Source of the DNA: Amycolatopsis coloradensis
GTDB taxonomy: Bacteria > Actinomycetota > Actinomycetes > Mycobacteriales > Pseudonocardiaceae
Assembly: GCF_001953865.1 (NCBI RefSeq)
Contig: NZ_MQUQ01000010.1
Location: forward strand, 94,433 to 158,432
Reading direction: 5' to 3'
Length of the DNA: 64,000 bases
Within the stretch, counting starts at the first letter, position 1. Each line of letters starts with the position of its first letter. Position numbers and translations under genes: made by a program. Of this stretch, positions 55,770-64,000 are shown in pieces. Below the pieces are notes generated by a model. It was not told the DNA's origin. It saw nothing but the letters and a program-made list of their open reading frames with translations, and did not search any database.

Positions 55770-58274
55770 GTGAAGCAGAATTCCCTTCGACGGGGCCGCG
55801 GCTCTTCGATTCGTTCGCGCGTTCTGACGATCGCGCTCATTCCCAGCATCGCGCTGATGCTCGTCGGTCTCGCGATCGGCGGGTACCTGATCTCCGGCGC
55901 GGTCAATGGCCGTGACTACGCGCAGCGGATCCGTGACTCGGAAGCCCCTTCCGTCCCGTTCTTCGCCCAGATCCAGGAGGAGCGCCGCCTGACGCTGCGC
56001 GAGCTCGCGGGCGACCGTTCGCAGCACGCGACCCTCGTGGAGCAGCGCGCCAAGACCGACGCCGCGACACAGGGCGTCGTCACGCACCTCCAGAAGTTCA
56101 TCGGCGACTCGCCTGACAGCGTGCAGCGCAACATCGCCACGGTGAACGGGCTGTTCCAGAAGATGCCGCAGATCCGGCAGTCGGCCGACTCCGGCCAGCT
56201 GCCCCTGCTGGACGCCTTCACCTTCTACAACCAGATCCTCGACCAGTTCGTCGAAGGACTGACGGGTCTCGCGCAGGACGCGCCGAACGCGGAGAACGCC
56301 TACCAGCGCATCACCGCGGTGCCGCTGTTCACCGCGATCGACCAGTTGCAGCGCGCGAACTCCCTCGCCGCCGCGGCGGTCGCGGGCGGTGGCTTCACCG
56401 ACGAGACCTACCGCGCCTACGTCAGCCAGGTCGGTTCGTACCGCTCGCTGCTCGAGTCGTCCGTCTCGCGGATGCGCCCCGACGTCAAGGCGAAGTTCGA
56501 CCAGCTCGTCGCGAGCGACCCGTGGAAGGCCGTCAACACGGTCGAGAACACGTTCCTCCAGAACAGCAAGGCCACGCTCCCGGTGCCCGAGCAGGTGTGG
56601 CTCCAGTCGGCGCGCGGCGTCGGTGACGCCATGATGCGCGGCTTCGTCGAACAGAGTGGTGCCGCCACCACCGAGGCCATCGACGAGGCCGACCGGACGC
56701 TGATCACCTCGGCCATCGCCGCGGCCATCGCCCTGCTCGTGGCCATCGGCGTGTTCGTCATCGCCCTGCGGCTGTCCAACCGGCTCATCGGCAGGCTGGC
56801 CCGGCTGCGCGAGGACACCCTCGACGTCGCCGAGATCCGGCTGCCCGAACTGGTGGACCGGGTCCGGGCGGGCGAGTCCGTCGACCTCGACGACAAGGGG
56901 CACTTCCTCGACCACGGCGACGACGAGATCGGCCAGGTCGCCGAGGCTTTCAACAAGGCGCAGCAGACCGCCATCGCGGCCGCCGTCGAAGAGGCCAGGA
57001 CCCGTGAAGGCACCAAGGCGGTGTTCCTCAACATCGCGCACCGCAGCCAGGTCATCGTGCACCGTCAGCTCAAGGTGCTCGACCAGGCCGAACGCAAGCA
57101 GGAGGACCCGGAGCAGCTGGAAACCCTGTTCCAGCTGGACCACCTCTCCACCCGTGCCCGCCGCAACGCGGAAAACCTGATCATCCTCGGCGGCGGACAG
57201 CCGGGCCGTCAGTGGCGCAAGCCGGTCACGCTCGCCGAGCTGACCCGTGGTGCCTCGGCCGAGACCGAGGACTTCGCCAGGGTGAAGACGGCGAAGATGC
57301 CCGCGATCGCGGTACAGGGCCCGGTCGTCGGCGACCTCGTGCACCTGCTCGCGGAGCTGATCGACAACGCGACCTCGTTCTCCCCGCCGCAGTCGCGGGT
57401 CGAGCTGCGCGGCAACGTGGTCGGCAAGGGCGTCGTGATCGAGGTCGAGGACCAGGGGCTCGGGATCGAGCCGGAGCAGGCGGCCGAGCTGAACGCGATG
57501 TTGGCCGATCCGCCGGACTTCGGCATCATGGCGTTGTCAGCCGAGCCACGACTGGGCCTGTTCGTGGTCGCGCGGCTCGCCGCGCGTCACGGGATCTCCG
57601 TGCACCTGCGCGAGTCCGCGTACGGCGGCACCAGGGCCATCGTGCTCGTCCGCACCGACCTGCTCGCGCCGGTCCCGTCTGATCAGCCGGAGGACGAGGT
57701 GGACCCCGAGAGCACCGAGGTGCCGGACGCCGCACCGCTGCTCCCGGGCCGTCGTGCCCGCCACCGCACCGAGCTCCCCGCGGAGCGGCCGGAACTCCCG
57801 GTGCCGATGCCGGTGACTCCCCAGGAACAGCCGCAGCAGAGCACGGAGCAGCCCGGCACCGCGTTGCCGCCGCTGCCCCCGCGCCGTCCGCGAGTGCCCC
57901 GGCTCGACACACCCAGGCCCGAGCCGATCCGCCCGGAGCCCGCGCGTGCCGAGGCCCGGCCGCAGCCCGCGCAGCCGCCGGCGTGGCCACCGGCCGCCGA
58001 TTCGCGGCCGCAGGACAGCCGTCCGCCGCAGACCCGGCGACCCGGCCCCGAGGCGCCCGGCAGGCCACCGCTGCCGCAGCGCCGCCGTCAGGCGAACCTG
58101 GTCCCCCAGCTGATGGAGGACCGGCCCGCCGCCCAGCGCGAGGAGGTCCGCGAGGACACCCCCGAGCTGGCAAGGAACCGCCTCGCGGCCTTCCAGCAGG
58201 GCACGCGTCGCGGCCGGGACACCGAACCCACCGACGACTACACCGACCTCGACATGTACGGAGATCGTGACTAG
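55770..58274 (+). CDS. cvnA: Conservon histidine kinase-like sensor (CvnA)
   Basis: 834 residues. Membrane helix (18-44), an external nitrate/nitrite-sensing-type helical domain, second helix (309-331), HAMP-like linker, and a HATPase domain: ELIDNATSFSPP (N box, near 528) and EVEDQGLGIEPEQ (near 560). No clear phosphoacceptor His box. A Pro-rich tail (about 640-810, with PLPPRRPRVPR and similar) follows. CvnA is the membrane sensor of the conservon, a four-protein G-protein-like signalling complex known from Streptomyces. Followed at once by cvnB. Confidence 0.94.
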   Translation: MKQNSLRRGRGSSIRSRVLTIALIPSIALMLVGLAIGGYLISGAVNGRDYAQRIRDSEAPSVPFFAQIQEERRLTLRELAGDRSQHATLVEQRAKTDAATQGVVTHLQKFIGDSPDSVQRNIATVNGLFQKMPQIRQSADSGQLPLLDAFTFYNQILDQFVEGLTGLAQDAPNAENAYQRITAVPLFTAIDQLQRANSLAAAAVAGGGFTDETYRAYVSQVGSYRSLLESSVSRMRPDVKAKFDQLVASDPWKAVNTVENTFLQNSKATLPVPEQVWLQSARGVGDAMMRGFVEQSGAATTEAIDEADRTLITSAIAAAIALLVAIGVFVIALRLSNRLIGRLARLREDTLDVAEIRLPELVDRVRAGESVDLDDKGHFLDHGDDEIGQVAEAFNKAQQTAIAAAVEEARTREGTKAVFLNIAHRSQVIVHRQLKVLDQAERKQEDPEQLETLFQLDHLSTRARRNAENLIILGGGQPGRQWRKPVTLAELTRGASAETEDFARVKTAKMPAIAVQGPVVGDLVHLLAELIDNATSFSPPQSRVELRGNVVGKGVVIEVEDQGLGIEPEQAAELNAMLADPPDFGIMALSAEPRLGLFVVARLAARHGISVHLRESAYGGTRAIVLVRTDLLAPVPSDQPEDEVDPESTEVPDAAPLLPGRRARHRTELPAERPELPVPMPVTPQEQPQQSTEQPGTALPPLPPRRPRVPRLDTPRPEPIRPEPARAEARPQPAQPPAWPPAADSRPQDSRPPQTRRPGPEAPGRPPLPQRRRQANLVPQLMEDRPAAQREEVREDTPELARNRLAAFQQGTRRGRDTEPTDDYTDLDMYGDRD

Positions 58275-58685
58275 ATGGCCAACGCGGGAGTCAGTGAACT
58301 CGACTGGTTGCTGGACGACCTGGTCAAGCGGGTCAGCGGTGCCGACCGGGCGGTGGTCCTGTCGGCCGACGGTCTGCTCATCGGAAAGTCCGGCAACCTG
58401 TCCGAGCAGGACGGCGAACACCTGTCGGCGGTGGCGTCGGCGTTCCAGAGCCTCGCGCGGGGCACGGGACGGCACTTCGGCGGCGGCAACGTCCGCCAGA
58501 CCATGGTGGAGATGGACCACGCCTTCCTGTTCGTCACCGCGGCGGGCCGCGGTGCTTGCCTCGCGCTGCTGGCCAAGGAGGACGCGGACATGGGTCTCGT
58601 GGCCTACGAGATGAACCTGATGGTCAAGCGGGTCGGTGCGGTGCTCACTTCGGCGCCCCGCGCCGCGACTCCCCTCTCGCCATGA
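58275..58685 (+). CDS. cvnB: Roadblock/LC7 protein of the conservon (CvnB)
   Basis: 136 residues. Roadblock/LC7 fold: LDWLLDDLVKRVSGADRAVVLSADGLLIGKSGNL (in parts), with QMTxxEMxHAFLF-like QTMVEMDHAFLFVTAAG. In this family such proteins regulate the small GTPase. Starts directly after the cvnA stop and overlaps cvnC by 4 bp. Confidence 0.95.
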   Translation: MANAGVSELDWLLDDLVKRVSGADRAVVLSADGLLIGKSGNLSEQDGEHLSAVASAFQSLARGTGRHFGGGNVRQTMVEMDHAFLFVTAAGRGACLALLAKEDADMGLVAYEMNLMVKRVGAVLTSAPRAATPLSP

Positions 58686-59053
58686 GCGGGCGGCACGAGT
58701 CGTGGTTCGAGGACGAGGCCGGTCCGCTGGTCCGGTCGTACGCGGTCACGGGCGGGCGCACCCGCTCGGACACGATCGGCCTCGACCTGATCACCCTGGT
58801 GGTCGCCATGCGCACGGCGCACGAGGTCGCCGGCTTCGAGCCGGAGTACGGGCGGATCCTCAACCTGTGCCAGAGACCGACCTCCGTCGCGGAGGTCGCC
58901 GCGCGCATCGATCTGCCGCTGCCGGTGGTGAAGGTGCTGCTGAGCGACCTCATCGAACAGAACCTCGTGCTGTTCCGCACCGCGACCCCGGTCACCGACA
59001 CTCCCAACAAACACGTACTCCAGGCGGTTCTTGATGGCATCCGGAAACTCTGA
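58682..59053 (+). CDS. cvnC: DUF742 protein of the conservon (CvnC)
   Basis: 123 residues. DUF742: VRSYAVTGGRTRSDTIGLDLITLV, ILNLCQRPTSVAEVAARIDLPLPVVKVLLSDLIEQNLVLF (in parts). The second half is a winged-helix-like domain. Overlaps cvnD by 20 bp. Confidence 0.95.
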   Translation: MSGRHESWFEDEAGPLVRSYAVTGGRTRSDTIGLDLITLVVAMRTAHEVAGFEPEYGRILNLCQRPTSVAEVAARIDLPLPVVKVLLSDLIEQNLVLFRTATPVTDTPNKHVLQAVLDGIRKL

Positions 59054-59639
59054 GCCCCGGCGATCCCTGACCGCGAACGCGGTCAAGGTCCTCATCGCCG
59101 GCGGGTTCGGGGTCGGTAAGACCACGATGGTCGGTTCGGTCAGCGAGGTGCCCCCGCTGCGCACCGAGGAGGTCATCACCGCGGCGTCCGAGGGCGTCGA
59201 CGACCTCACCGGTGTCGAGAAGAAGACGACCACCACGGTGGCCCTCGACTTCGGCCGGATCACCATCAACCCCGAGCTGATCCTGTACCTGTTCGGTACG
59301 CCGGGACAGGACCGGTTCTGGTTCATGTGGGACGAACTGGCCGAAGGCGCGCTCGGCGCCGTCGTGCTGGCCGACACCCGGCGCCTCGACAGTTGCTTCG
59401 CGGCCGTCGACTTCTTCGAGCGCCGCGGACTGCCGTTCGTCGTCGCCGTGAACTGCTTCGACAACGCCTATCGCTATGGCACCGAGGAGGTCCGGCAGGC
59501 ACTCGACGTCAGCATGGACGTCCCGCTGCTGCTGTGCGACGCGCGGGAACGCGATTCGACGAAGCAGGTGCTGACCGTGCTGATGGAGCACGTGCTCGCG
59601 CTGTCCGACCTGGCGGCGGCGCTGCCGCAGGGCCGCTGA
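59034..59639 (+). CDS. cvnD: Conservon small GTPase (CvnD)
   Basis: 201 residues. P-loop GGFGVGKTTMVGSV (G1), DFGRI near G2, LFGTPGQDRFWFMWDEL (G3) and NCFDNA in place of NKxD (G4). Closest known relatives are the MglA-like conservon GTPases. ATG 59034 is inside cvnC; a TTG at 59031 is less likely. Last gene of the cvnABCD operon, sealed by palindromes. Confidence 0.94.
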   Translation: MASGNSEPRRSLTANAVKVLIAGGFGVGKTTMVGSVSEVPPLRTEEVITAASEGVDDLTGVEKKTTTTVALDFGRITINPELILYLFGTPGQDRFWFMWDELAEGALGAVVLADTRRLDSCFAAVDFFERRGLPFVVAVNCFDNAYRYGTEEVRQALDVSMDVPLLLCDARERDSTKQVLTVLMEHVLALSDLAAALPQGR

Positions 59640-59655
59640 CGCCTCTCTGAACCCA

Positions 59656-59791
59656 CGCAAGTAGTCGACTACTTGCGGGCTGGACGAACGCCGGGTGGCG
59701 TGCACCCAATGCGGCATTGGGTGCACCCAGCGGACCCAATGCCACCTTGGGAGCGCCCAAACCCACGCAAGTAGTCGACTACTTGCGTGGG
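59656..59791. repeat. Cluster of three palindromes after cvnD
   Basis: A 22-bp perfect palindrome (59656-59677) built on GTAGTCGACTAC, a 25-bp palindrome (59701-59725) built on CACCCAATGC/GCATTGGGTG, and a 30-bp palindrome (59762-59791) that repeats the first with longer arms. They separate convergent cvnD and DoxX genes and probably stop transcription from both sides. Confidence 0.8.
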
Positions 59792-59824
59792 GGTCTGGGT
59801 CTGAGGTCCACGCGGCAATGAGGC

Positions 59825-60250
59825 TCAGCCGCGACGGCGACGCCGCAGGGTGTCGAGCGCGTAGGTGCCCGGGCCCACCACCGCGAACAGCAGGAAGATC
59901 CACGAGTACAAAGCGGCCGCCTCGCCTTTGTTCTGCAGTGGCAGCAGCGCGTCCGGCTGGTGGACGACGAAGTACGCGTAGGCCATCGTGCCCGAAAGCA
60001 GGACCGCGACCGGGCGGGTGAACAGGCCGGCCAGGATCAGCAGCGAACCGACCACCTCGATCACTCCGGCGTACCAGCCCGGCCAGGTGCCGAACGGGAC
60101 GGCGGGCTTGTCGAAGAAGCCCATCTTCTGCAGGCCGTGGCAGAGGAACAGGAACGAGACCACTACACGGACGACGGAGAGGGTCAGGCCTTGCCACTTG
60201 GCGGGGGTCTGGCCGAGTTCGGCACTCGTGGCGGCGGCTGTCTGGGTCAT
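59825..60250 (-). CDS. DoxX-family membrane protein 1
   Basis: 141 residues with four membrane helices: LTLSVVRVVVSFLFLCHGLQ, IEVVGSLLILAGLFTRPVA, SGTMAYAYFVVHQP and the last WIFLLFAVVGPGTYALD. GGAAGGA stands 7 nt before ATG 60250. DoxX proteins take part in redox or sulfur metabolism at the membrane; the exact role is unknown. Tandem paralogue at 60446. Confidence 0.9.
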   Translation of the reverse strand: MTQTAAATSAELGQTPAKWQGLTLSVVRVVVSFLFLCHGLQKMGFFDKPAVPFGTWPGWYAGVIEVVGSLLILAGLFTRPVAVLLSGTMAYAYFVVHQPDALLPLQNKGEAAALYSWIFLLFAVVGPGTYALDTLRRRRRG

Positions 60251-60396
60251 GACGCATCCTTCCGGCTCAAGGTGGTCTAAACCATTGATGTGCATGAGGA
60301 TGCCGGATACCCCCATCGGTAGGGAACTTTCTTTCGGGGGGTAATCACGTGGTATGCCCTGATTTGACAACGTCGTAATGGACGGAAGCGCGATAA

Positions 60397-60433
60397 AGGC
60401 CTCTTTCCTGGAATCATTCCAGGAAAGAGGCCT
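60397..60433. terminator. 18-bp perfect hairpin between the DoxX genes
   Basis: Arms 60397-60414 and 60416-60433 pair perfectly; the inner bases must open as the loop. TAAA precedes the stem, giving a short T run on the minus strand after DoxX 2. Confidence 0.85.
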
Positions 60434-60445
60434 CGGCGATTCCGA

Positions 60446-60883
60446 TCAGCGACGGCGGCGCAAGGTGTCGAGAGCGAAGGTGCCGGGGCCGATCGCGGCG
60501 ATCAGCAGGAAGATCCAGCAGTAGAGGGTGGACAGCTCGCCCATGTTCAGCAGCGGCAGCAGGCCTTCCGGTGCGTGGACGGTGAAGTAGGCGTAAGCCA
60601 TCACGCCGGAGAGGAGCACCGCGATCGGCCTGGTGAACAAGCCCACCAGCACGAACGCGGCGCCGGCGACCTCGATGACGCTGCCGTACCAGCCGGGCCA
60701 GGAGCCGAGTTCGACGGAGCCACCGGCACCGTCGACACCGCCGAAGAATCCGAATCCCTGCAAACCATGGCAGAGGAAGAGGAACGAGACGACGATCCGG
60801 ACGGCCGACTGGATGGCGCCCTGGAGCTTCGCGGTACGCGGGGTGGCGGCGGTGGCCTTGGCGGGGGTGAGGGTCTGCGTCAT
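60446..60883 (-). CDS. DoxX-family membrane protein 2
   Basis: 145 residues, four helices, same pattern as its neighbour: VRIVVSFLFLCHGLQGFGFF, IEVAGAAFVLVGLFTRPIAVL, GVMAYAYFTVHAPEGLLPL, WIFLLIAAIGPGTFALDTL. The two proteins are clearly tandem duplicates but each has its own hairpin, so they may be separately expressed. Confidence 0.9.
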   Translation of the reverse strand: MTQTLTPAKATAATPRTAKLQGAIQSAVRIVVSFLFLCHGLQGFGFFGGVDGAGGSVELGSWPGWYGSVIEVAGAAFVLVGLFTRPIAVLLSGVMAYAYFTVHAPEGLLPLLNMGELSTLYCWIFLLIAAIGPGTFALDTLRRRR

Positions 60884-61023
60884 GGTTCCGGTCCTTCCGG
60901 GAGGGTCCGCGGGGCGGCTTCTGACAACGCGTCGGACGGGCTCGACGCGAATCGACAACTCGCCGGAAAGTTTTTCGCGGGCCGGGCACGTCACTCGATC
61001 GGAGCAGCGGCAGACTGGACGCC

Positions 61024-61491
61024 ATGGCGGGTAAGACGAGTGCCGGAATCCTGCTCTTCCGCAGGTCGGGCGAGGTGACCGAGGTGCTGCTCGGGCATAT
61101 GGGCGGGCCTTTCTGGGCGAAGAAGGACGCGGGCGGCTGGTCGGTGCCCAAGGGCGAGTACGAGCCGGACGAGACGCCGGAGGCGGCCGCGAGGCGAGAG
61201 TTCACCGAGGAACTGGGGCTGCCGGCGCCGGCGGGGGAGTACCTCCCGCTGGGCGAGGTGAAGCAGTCCGGCGGCAAGGTCGTCACCGTCTGGGCGGTGG
61301 AAGGCGACCTCGACCCGGCTCAGGTCGTGCCGGGCACCTTCGAGATGGAGTGGCCGCCGCGCTCGGGCCGGACGCAGGAGTTCCCCGAGGTCGACAGGGC
61401 CGCCTGGTTCGGGCTCGCCGAAGCGGAGGAGAAGCTCCTCAAGGGCCAGCGCCCATTCCTCACCCGGCTGGGTGAGCTGCTCGACGGCTGA
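61024..61491 (+). CDS. NUDIX hydrolase
   Basis: 155 residues. The 23-residue Nudix box is complete: GEYEPDETPEAAARREF followed by TEELGL. N-terminal SAGILLFRR and the WSVPKGEYEP stretch are typical of diadenosine-polyphosphate or ADP-ribose type hydrolases. Substrate not determined. Lies opposite the DoxX genes, divergent with 140 bp between. Confidence 0.93.
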   Translation: MAGKTSAGILLFRRSGEVTEVLLGHMGGPFWAKKDAGGWSVPKGEYEPDETPEAAARREFTEELGLPAPAGEYLPLGEVKQSGGKVVTVWAVEGDLDPAQVVPGTFEMEWPPRSGRTQEFPEVDRAAWFGLAEAEEKLLKGQRPFLTRLGELLDG

Positions 61492-61526
61492 GCAACGCGC
61501 TCCGCCCTCCAGGCCACCGAATTCAT

Positions 61527-61606
61527 GTGATCAGACGGAGAACTCACGTGATCAGAGGGACGACACGCGTGATCGGGCGGACGACACGCGCGTGCCGCGT
61601 GTCGTC
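61527..61606. repeat. Three 21-bp tandem units plus hairpin
   Basis: Units at 61527-61547, 61548-61568 and 61569-61589 share GTGATCRGRSGGA; a hairpin with an 11-bp stem (61580-61590 with 61596-61606, loop CGTGC) overlaps the third unit and ends exactly against the stop codon of the convergent HAD gene. Confidence 0.75.
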
Positions 61607-62250
61607 TACCCCTCAAGCAACGCGCTGAGTGGTTTGTCGGCCAGCGATCCCAGTACGAGATCGGCGTGGTCGAAGTTCAGCACCGCGGTGATCGGGTTCG
61701 GCACCGCGACGCACGCGAGTCCCGCGGCCTTCGCCGCGGTGACGCCGTGCGGTGAATCCTCGAACGCGATCGCCTCGGACGCCGGCAGATCCAGCGCCGC
61801 GAGCGCGGCGAGGTAGAGGTCCGGGCTCGGCTTCGCCTCGTGGAGGTCGCCGGTGAGGACGGCCTCGAACGAAGCGGCGAGGCCGAGCCGGTTCAGATGC
61901 GTGGTGACCCAGTCGCCGGTCGAACTCGACGCGATGGCCAGCCGGATGCCCAATTCCTTCGCGTCGTCGAGGTAGTCCTGGACGCCGGGACGCGGTCCCT
62001 CGGATTCCAGCAGCTCGGTGACCCTGGCGCGGACGCCGGTGCGGATCGCGAGCGTGTCGAGTTCTTCGCCGTCCTTCGCCAGCAGTTCGAACATCGCGGT
62101 GGCGGTGTGCTGCGTGCCGATCACGGTGTGCCAGACGTCCAGCGGGAGTTCGCCACCGCGCTGCCGGAAAGTCTCTTGCCAGGCCACGAGGACGGCGGCT
62201 TCCGTGTCGACCAGCGTTCCGTCGAAGTCGAAGATCAAGGCGCCGGTCAT
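61606..62250 (-). CDS. HAD phosphatase (beta-phosphoglucomutase-like)
   Basis: 214 residues. HAD motif I LIFDFDGTLVDTEAAVL, motif II IASSSTGDW, motif III EAKPSPDLYL and IV FEDSPHGVTAAKAAG, with an alpha-helical C1 cap. Broad sugar-phosphate or phosphoglycolate-type phosphatase or mutase; substrate unknown. Its stop is formed inside the preceding hairpin. Confidence 0.92.
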   Translation of the reverse strand: MTGALIFDFDGTLVDTEAAVLVAWQETFRQRGGELPLDVWHTVIGTQHTATAMFELLAKDGEELDTLAIRTGVRARVTELLESEGPRPGVQDYLDDAKELGIRLAIASSSTGDWVTTHLNRLGLAASFEAVLTGDLHEAKPSPDLYLAALAALDLPASEAIAFEDSPHGVTAAKAAGLACVAVPNPITAVLNFDHADLVLGSLADKPLSALLEG

Positions 62251-62383
62251 GGGACGAGTCTATGTCTTGACTCGCTGAGTGGCACGGATTACCGTACGCA
62301 TTCGTTAGGAAACTTACCAAACGAACAAACGCCGCGCACCTGTCCCTCTCAACCCGCCGCCACGGATTCCCGGGGAGATCGAT

Positions 62384-63973
62384 GTGAAGGCCCGAACCCG
62401 ACTACTACCACTCGGCGCGGCGATGATCCTGTTGCCGACGCTGCTCAGCGGCCACGCGCAGGCCGCCGACGTCCTTTTGTCCCAAGGTAAACCCGTCCTC
62501 GTCTCCTCGATCGAGTCCGCCGAATACGGTGGCCCGCTGGCCGTCGACGGGAAGACCGGCACCCGCTGGGCGAGCGCTGAAGGCGCGGACCCGCAGTTCA
62601 TCCGCGTCGACCTCGGTGGCCCCTCGGCCGTCAACCGGGTCAAGCTGAACTGGGAAGCGGCGTACGCCACCGCGTACAAGCTGGAAGTCTCCAACGACGG
62701 CTCGGCGTGGACCTCGGTCAAGTCCGTCACCAACGGCAACGGCGGCACCGACGACCTCACCGGTCTGTCCGCCCGCGGCCGCTACCTGCGCCTGGTCGCG
62801 ACGAAGCGCGCCACCAGCTACGGCTACTCCCTTTGGGAGATGCAGGTTTACGGGACGTCGGACTCCTCCGGCGACACCCAGGCCCCCACCGCGCCCACCA
62901 ACCTGAAGACCGGTTCCGTCACTTCGTCCACTGTGGACCTGACGTGGACGGCGTCGACGGACAACGTCGGTGTCAGCGCGTACGAGGTCCTCCGGAACGG
63001 CCAGGTCGTCGGTACTTCGGAAAGCGCTTCCTACACCGACTCCGGGCTGAGCGCGGCGACCGCGTACACCTACACCGTCCGGGCCAGGGACGCCGCGGGC
63101 AACACTTCGGGCGCCAGCAACCAGATCCAGGCGACCACGCAAGCGGGCGGTGGCTCGTCGTTCGTGCTGGCCGCCTCCGGCGACATCGCCGAACAGTGCA
63201 CCGCGTCCTCGTCTTCGTGCATCCACCCGAAGACCGCCAACCTGGTCGGGCAGATGAACCCGGCCGCGGTGATCACCATGGGCGACAACCAGTACGACGA
63301 CGCCCACATCGAGGACTTCACGAACTACTTCGACAAGACCTGGGGCAAGTACAAGAACATCATGCACCCGATCCCCGGCAACCACGAGACCTACGACCAC
63401 ACCCCGCTGGGCGCCTACAAGAAGTACTTCGGCAAGATCGCGACGCCGAACGGGAAGACCTACTACAGCTGGGAAATGGGCAACTGGCACTTCGTGGCCA
63501 TCGACAGCACGGAGTTCTCTCCCGGGCTGGCCGCGAACGCCGTCAGCGACGAGCAGCTGAATTGGATCAAGCAGGACCTGGCGAAGAACACCAAGCCCTG
63601 CGTCGCCGCGTACTACCACCACCCGCGCTACACCTCGGGGGACCACGGCGACAACCCGAAGATGGCCACGCTCTGGCAGACCATGGTCCAGAACAAGGTG
63701 GACCTGGTGCTCAACGGGCACGACCACCACTACGAGCGATTCTTCCCGCAGAACGCCGGCGGGGCCAAGGATCCGAACGGGCCGGTGCAGATCATCGGCG
63801 GTGGCGGCGGGGCGTCCCTGTACCCCGTCAAGACGGAGCACCCGGCGACGGCGAAGGCGATCTCGACCTACGGCGTGCTCAAGCTGAACATGTCGGACAA
63901 CGCGTTCTCGACGCAGTTGATCGGCCTCGACGGCAAGGCCATCGATTCCTCGCCCACCTACACCTGCCACTGA
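62384..63973 (+). CDS. Secreted metallophosphoesterase with F5/8 and FN3 domains
   Basis: 529 residues. Signal peptide 1-28 (cleavage after AQA). F5/8 type C (discoidin) domain at about 28-160 (VDGKTGTRWASAEGADPQFIRVDLG, in parts), fibronectin type III at about 165-252 (PTAPTNLKTGSVTSSTVDLTW), then a calcineurin-like phosphoesterase domain: ASGDIAEQC, MGDNQYDD, PGNHETYDH, YYHHPRY and NGHDHHYERF, which together give the two-metal site. Probably binds cell-wall or external glycans through its first domain and hydrolyses phosphoesters outside the cell. The gap before it contains TTACCAAAC-type AT-rich promoter sequence. Confidence 0.93.
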   Translation: MKARTRLLPLGAAMILLPTLLSGHAQAADVLLSQGKPVLVSSIESAEYGGPLAVDGKTGTRWASAEGADPQFIRVDLGGPSAVNRVKLNWEAAYATAYKLEVSNDGSAWTSVKSVTNGNGGTDDLTGLSARGRYLRLVATKRATSYGYSLWEMQVYGTSDSSGDTQAPTAPTNLKTGSVTSSTVDLTWTASTDNVGVSAYEVLRNGQVVGTSESASYTDSGLSAATAYTYTVRARDAAGNTSGASNQIQATTQAGGGSSFVLAASGDIAEQCTASSSSCIHPKTANLVGQMNPAAVITMGDNQYDDAHIEDFTNYFDKTWGKYKNIMHPIPGNHETYDHTPLGAYKKYFGKIATPNGKTYYSWEMGNWHFVAIDSTEFSPGLAANAVSDEQLNWIKQDLAKNTKPCVAAYYHHPRYTSGDHGDNPKMATLWQTMVQNKVDLVLNGHDHHYERFFPQNAGGAKDPNGPVQIIGGGGGASLYPVKTEHPATAKAISTYGVLKLNMSDNAFSTQLIGLDGKAIDSSPTYTCH

Positions 63974-64000
63974 TCCACGCGATTCGGCACCTGGTCGCGG

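Noticed and set aside
61527..61589. Protein-coding repeat
   Set aside because: The 21-bp units are in frame in both directions, but no ribosome site or longer frame supports translation, and the array lies between two stop codons.

Overview
This window looks like chromosomal DNA of a high-GC actinomycete in the order Pseudonocardiales, most like Amycolatopsis. GTG/ATG starts with 4-bp ATGA or GTGA overlaps are common. The gene order ctaD-serB, and the run dinG / pncB / clpS-DUF2017-P1 peptidase-mec-cysO-cysM-rhomboid-murI-MBL-rph-rdgB, match the order known from Mycobacterium tuberculosis (Rv1329c-Rv1341). A complete cvnABCD conservon, an LCP wall-ligase gene and mycothiol-type enzymes fit the same group. 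The genus is an inference from style and synteny, not from a search.

Layout. 1-5.9 kb: cytochrome oxidase subunit I (cut by the window edge), phosphoserine phosphatase, a PTH2-like protein, a receptor Ser/Thr kinase and an OsmC protein. 5.9-12.6 kb (mostly minus strand): small hypothetical, DinG helicase, BioY, a secreted protein, and the NAD-salvage pair pncB-pncA with a KDPG-type aldolase. 12.7-22.4 kb: the conserved clpS...rdgB block, here carrying a second, divergent ClpS-DUF2017 pair plus inserted Asp/Glu racemase and arylamine N-acetyltransferase genes. 22.5-35.3 kb: peroxiredoxin, a lipoprotein, a GH25 lysozyme, a five-gene molybdenum hydroxylase operon with DUF3237 and NTF2 genes and a LysR gene, then small oxidoreductase and methyltransferase genes. 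35.3-37.7 kb: an islet with an HTH-MNT/HepT toxin-antitoxin pair, a decayed nucleotidyltransferase/HEPN pair, and a tRNA-Leu-like gene with a short variable loop. 37.8-48.9 kb: TetR/flavin monooxygenase, HTH regulator, LCP protein, phospholipase A2-membrane fusion, diguanylate cyclase, an array of three micro-ORFs and an MFS transporter. 49-64 kb: SDR, acyl-CoA ligase, kynureninase, TetR, the conservon, two DoxX genes, NUDIX, HAD phosphatase and a secreted metallophosphatase.

Two layers of structure go beyond the genes. First, gene ends are often sealed by long, nearly perfect hairpins that fall into several sequence families, with compensatory changes between copies; most convergent gene pairs either carry one or overlap by about 40 bp. 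Second, between the diguanylate cyclase and the MFS gene there are three tandem units, each with a Shine-Dalgarno and a five- or six-codon reading frame M-S-(S)-R-D-F-stop. Differences between the frames are only synonymous or whole-codon. I consider this array and the duplicated ClpS-DUF2017 module the best candidates for something undescribed.
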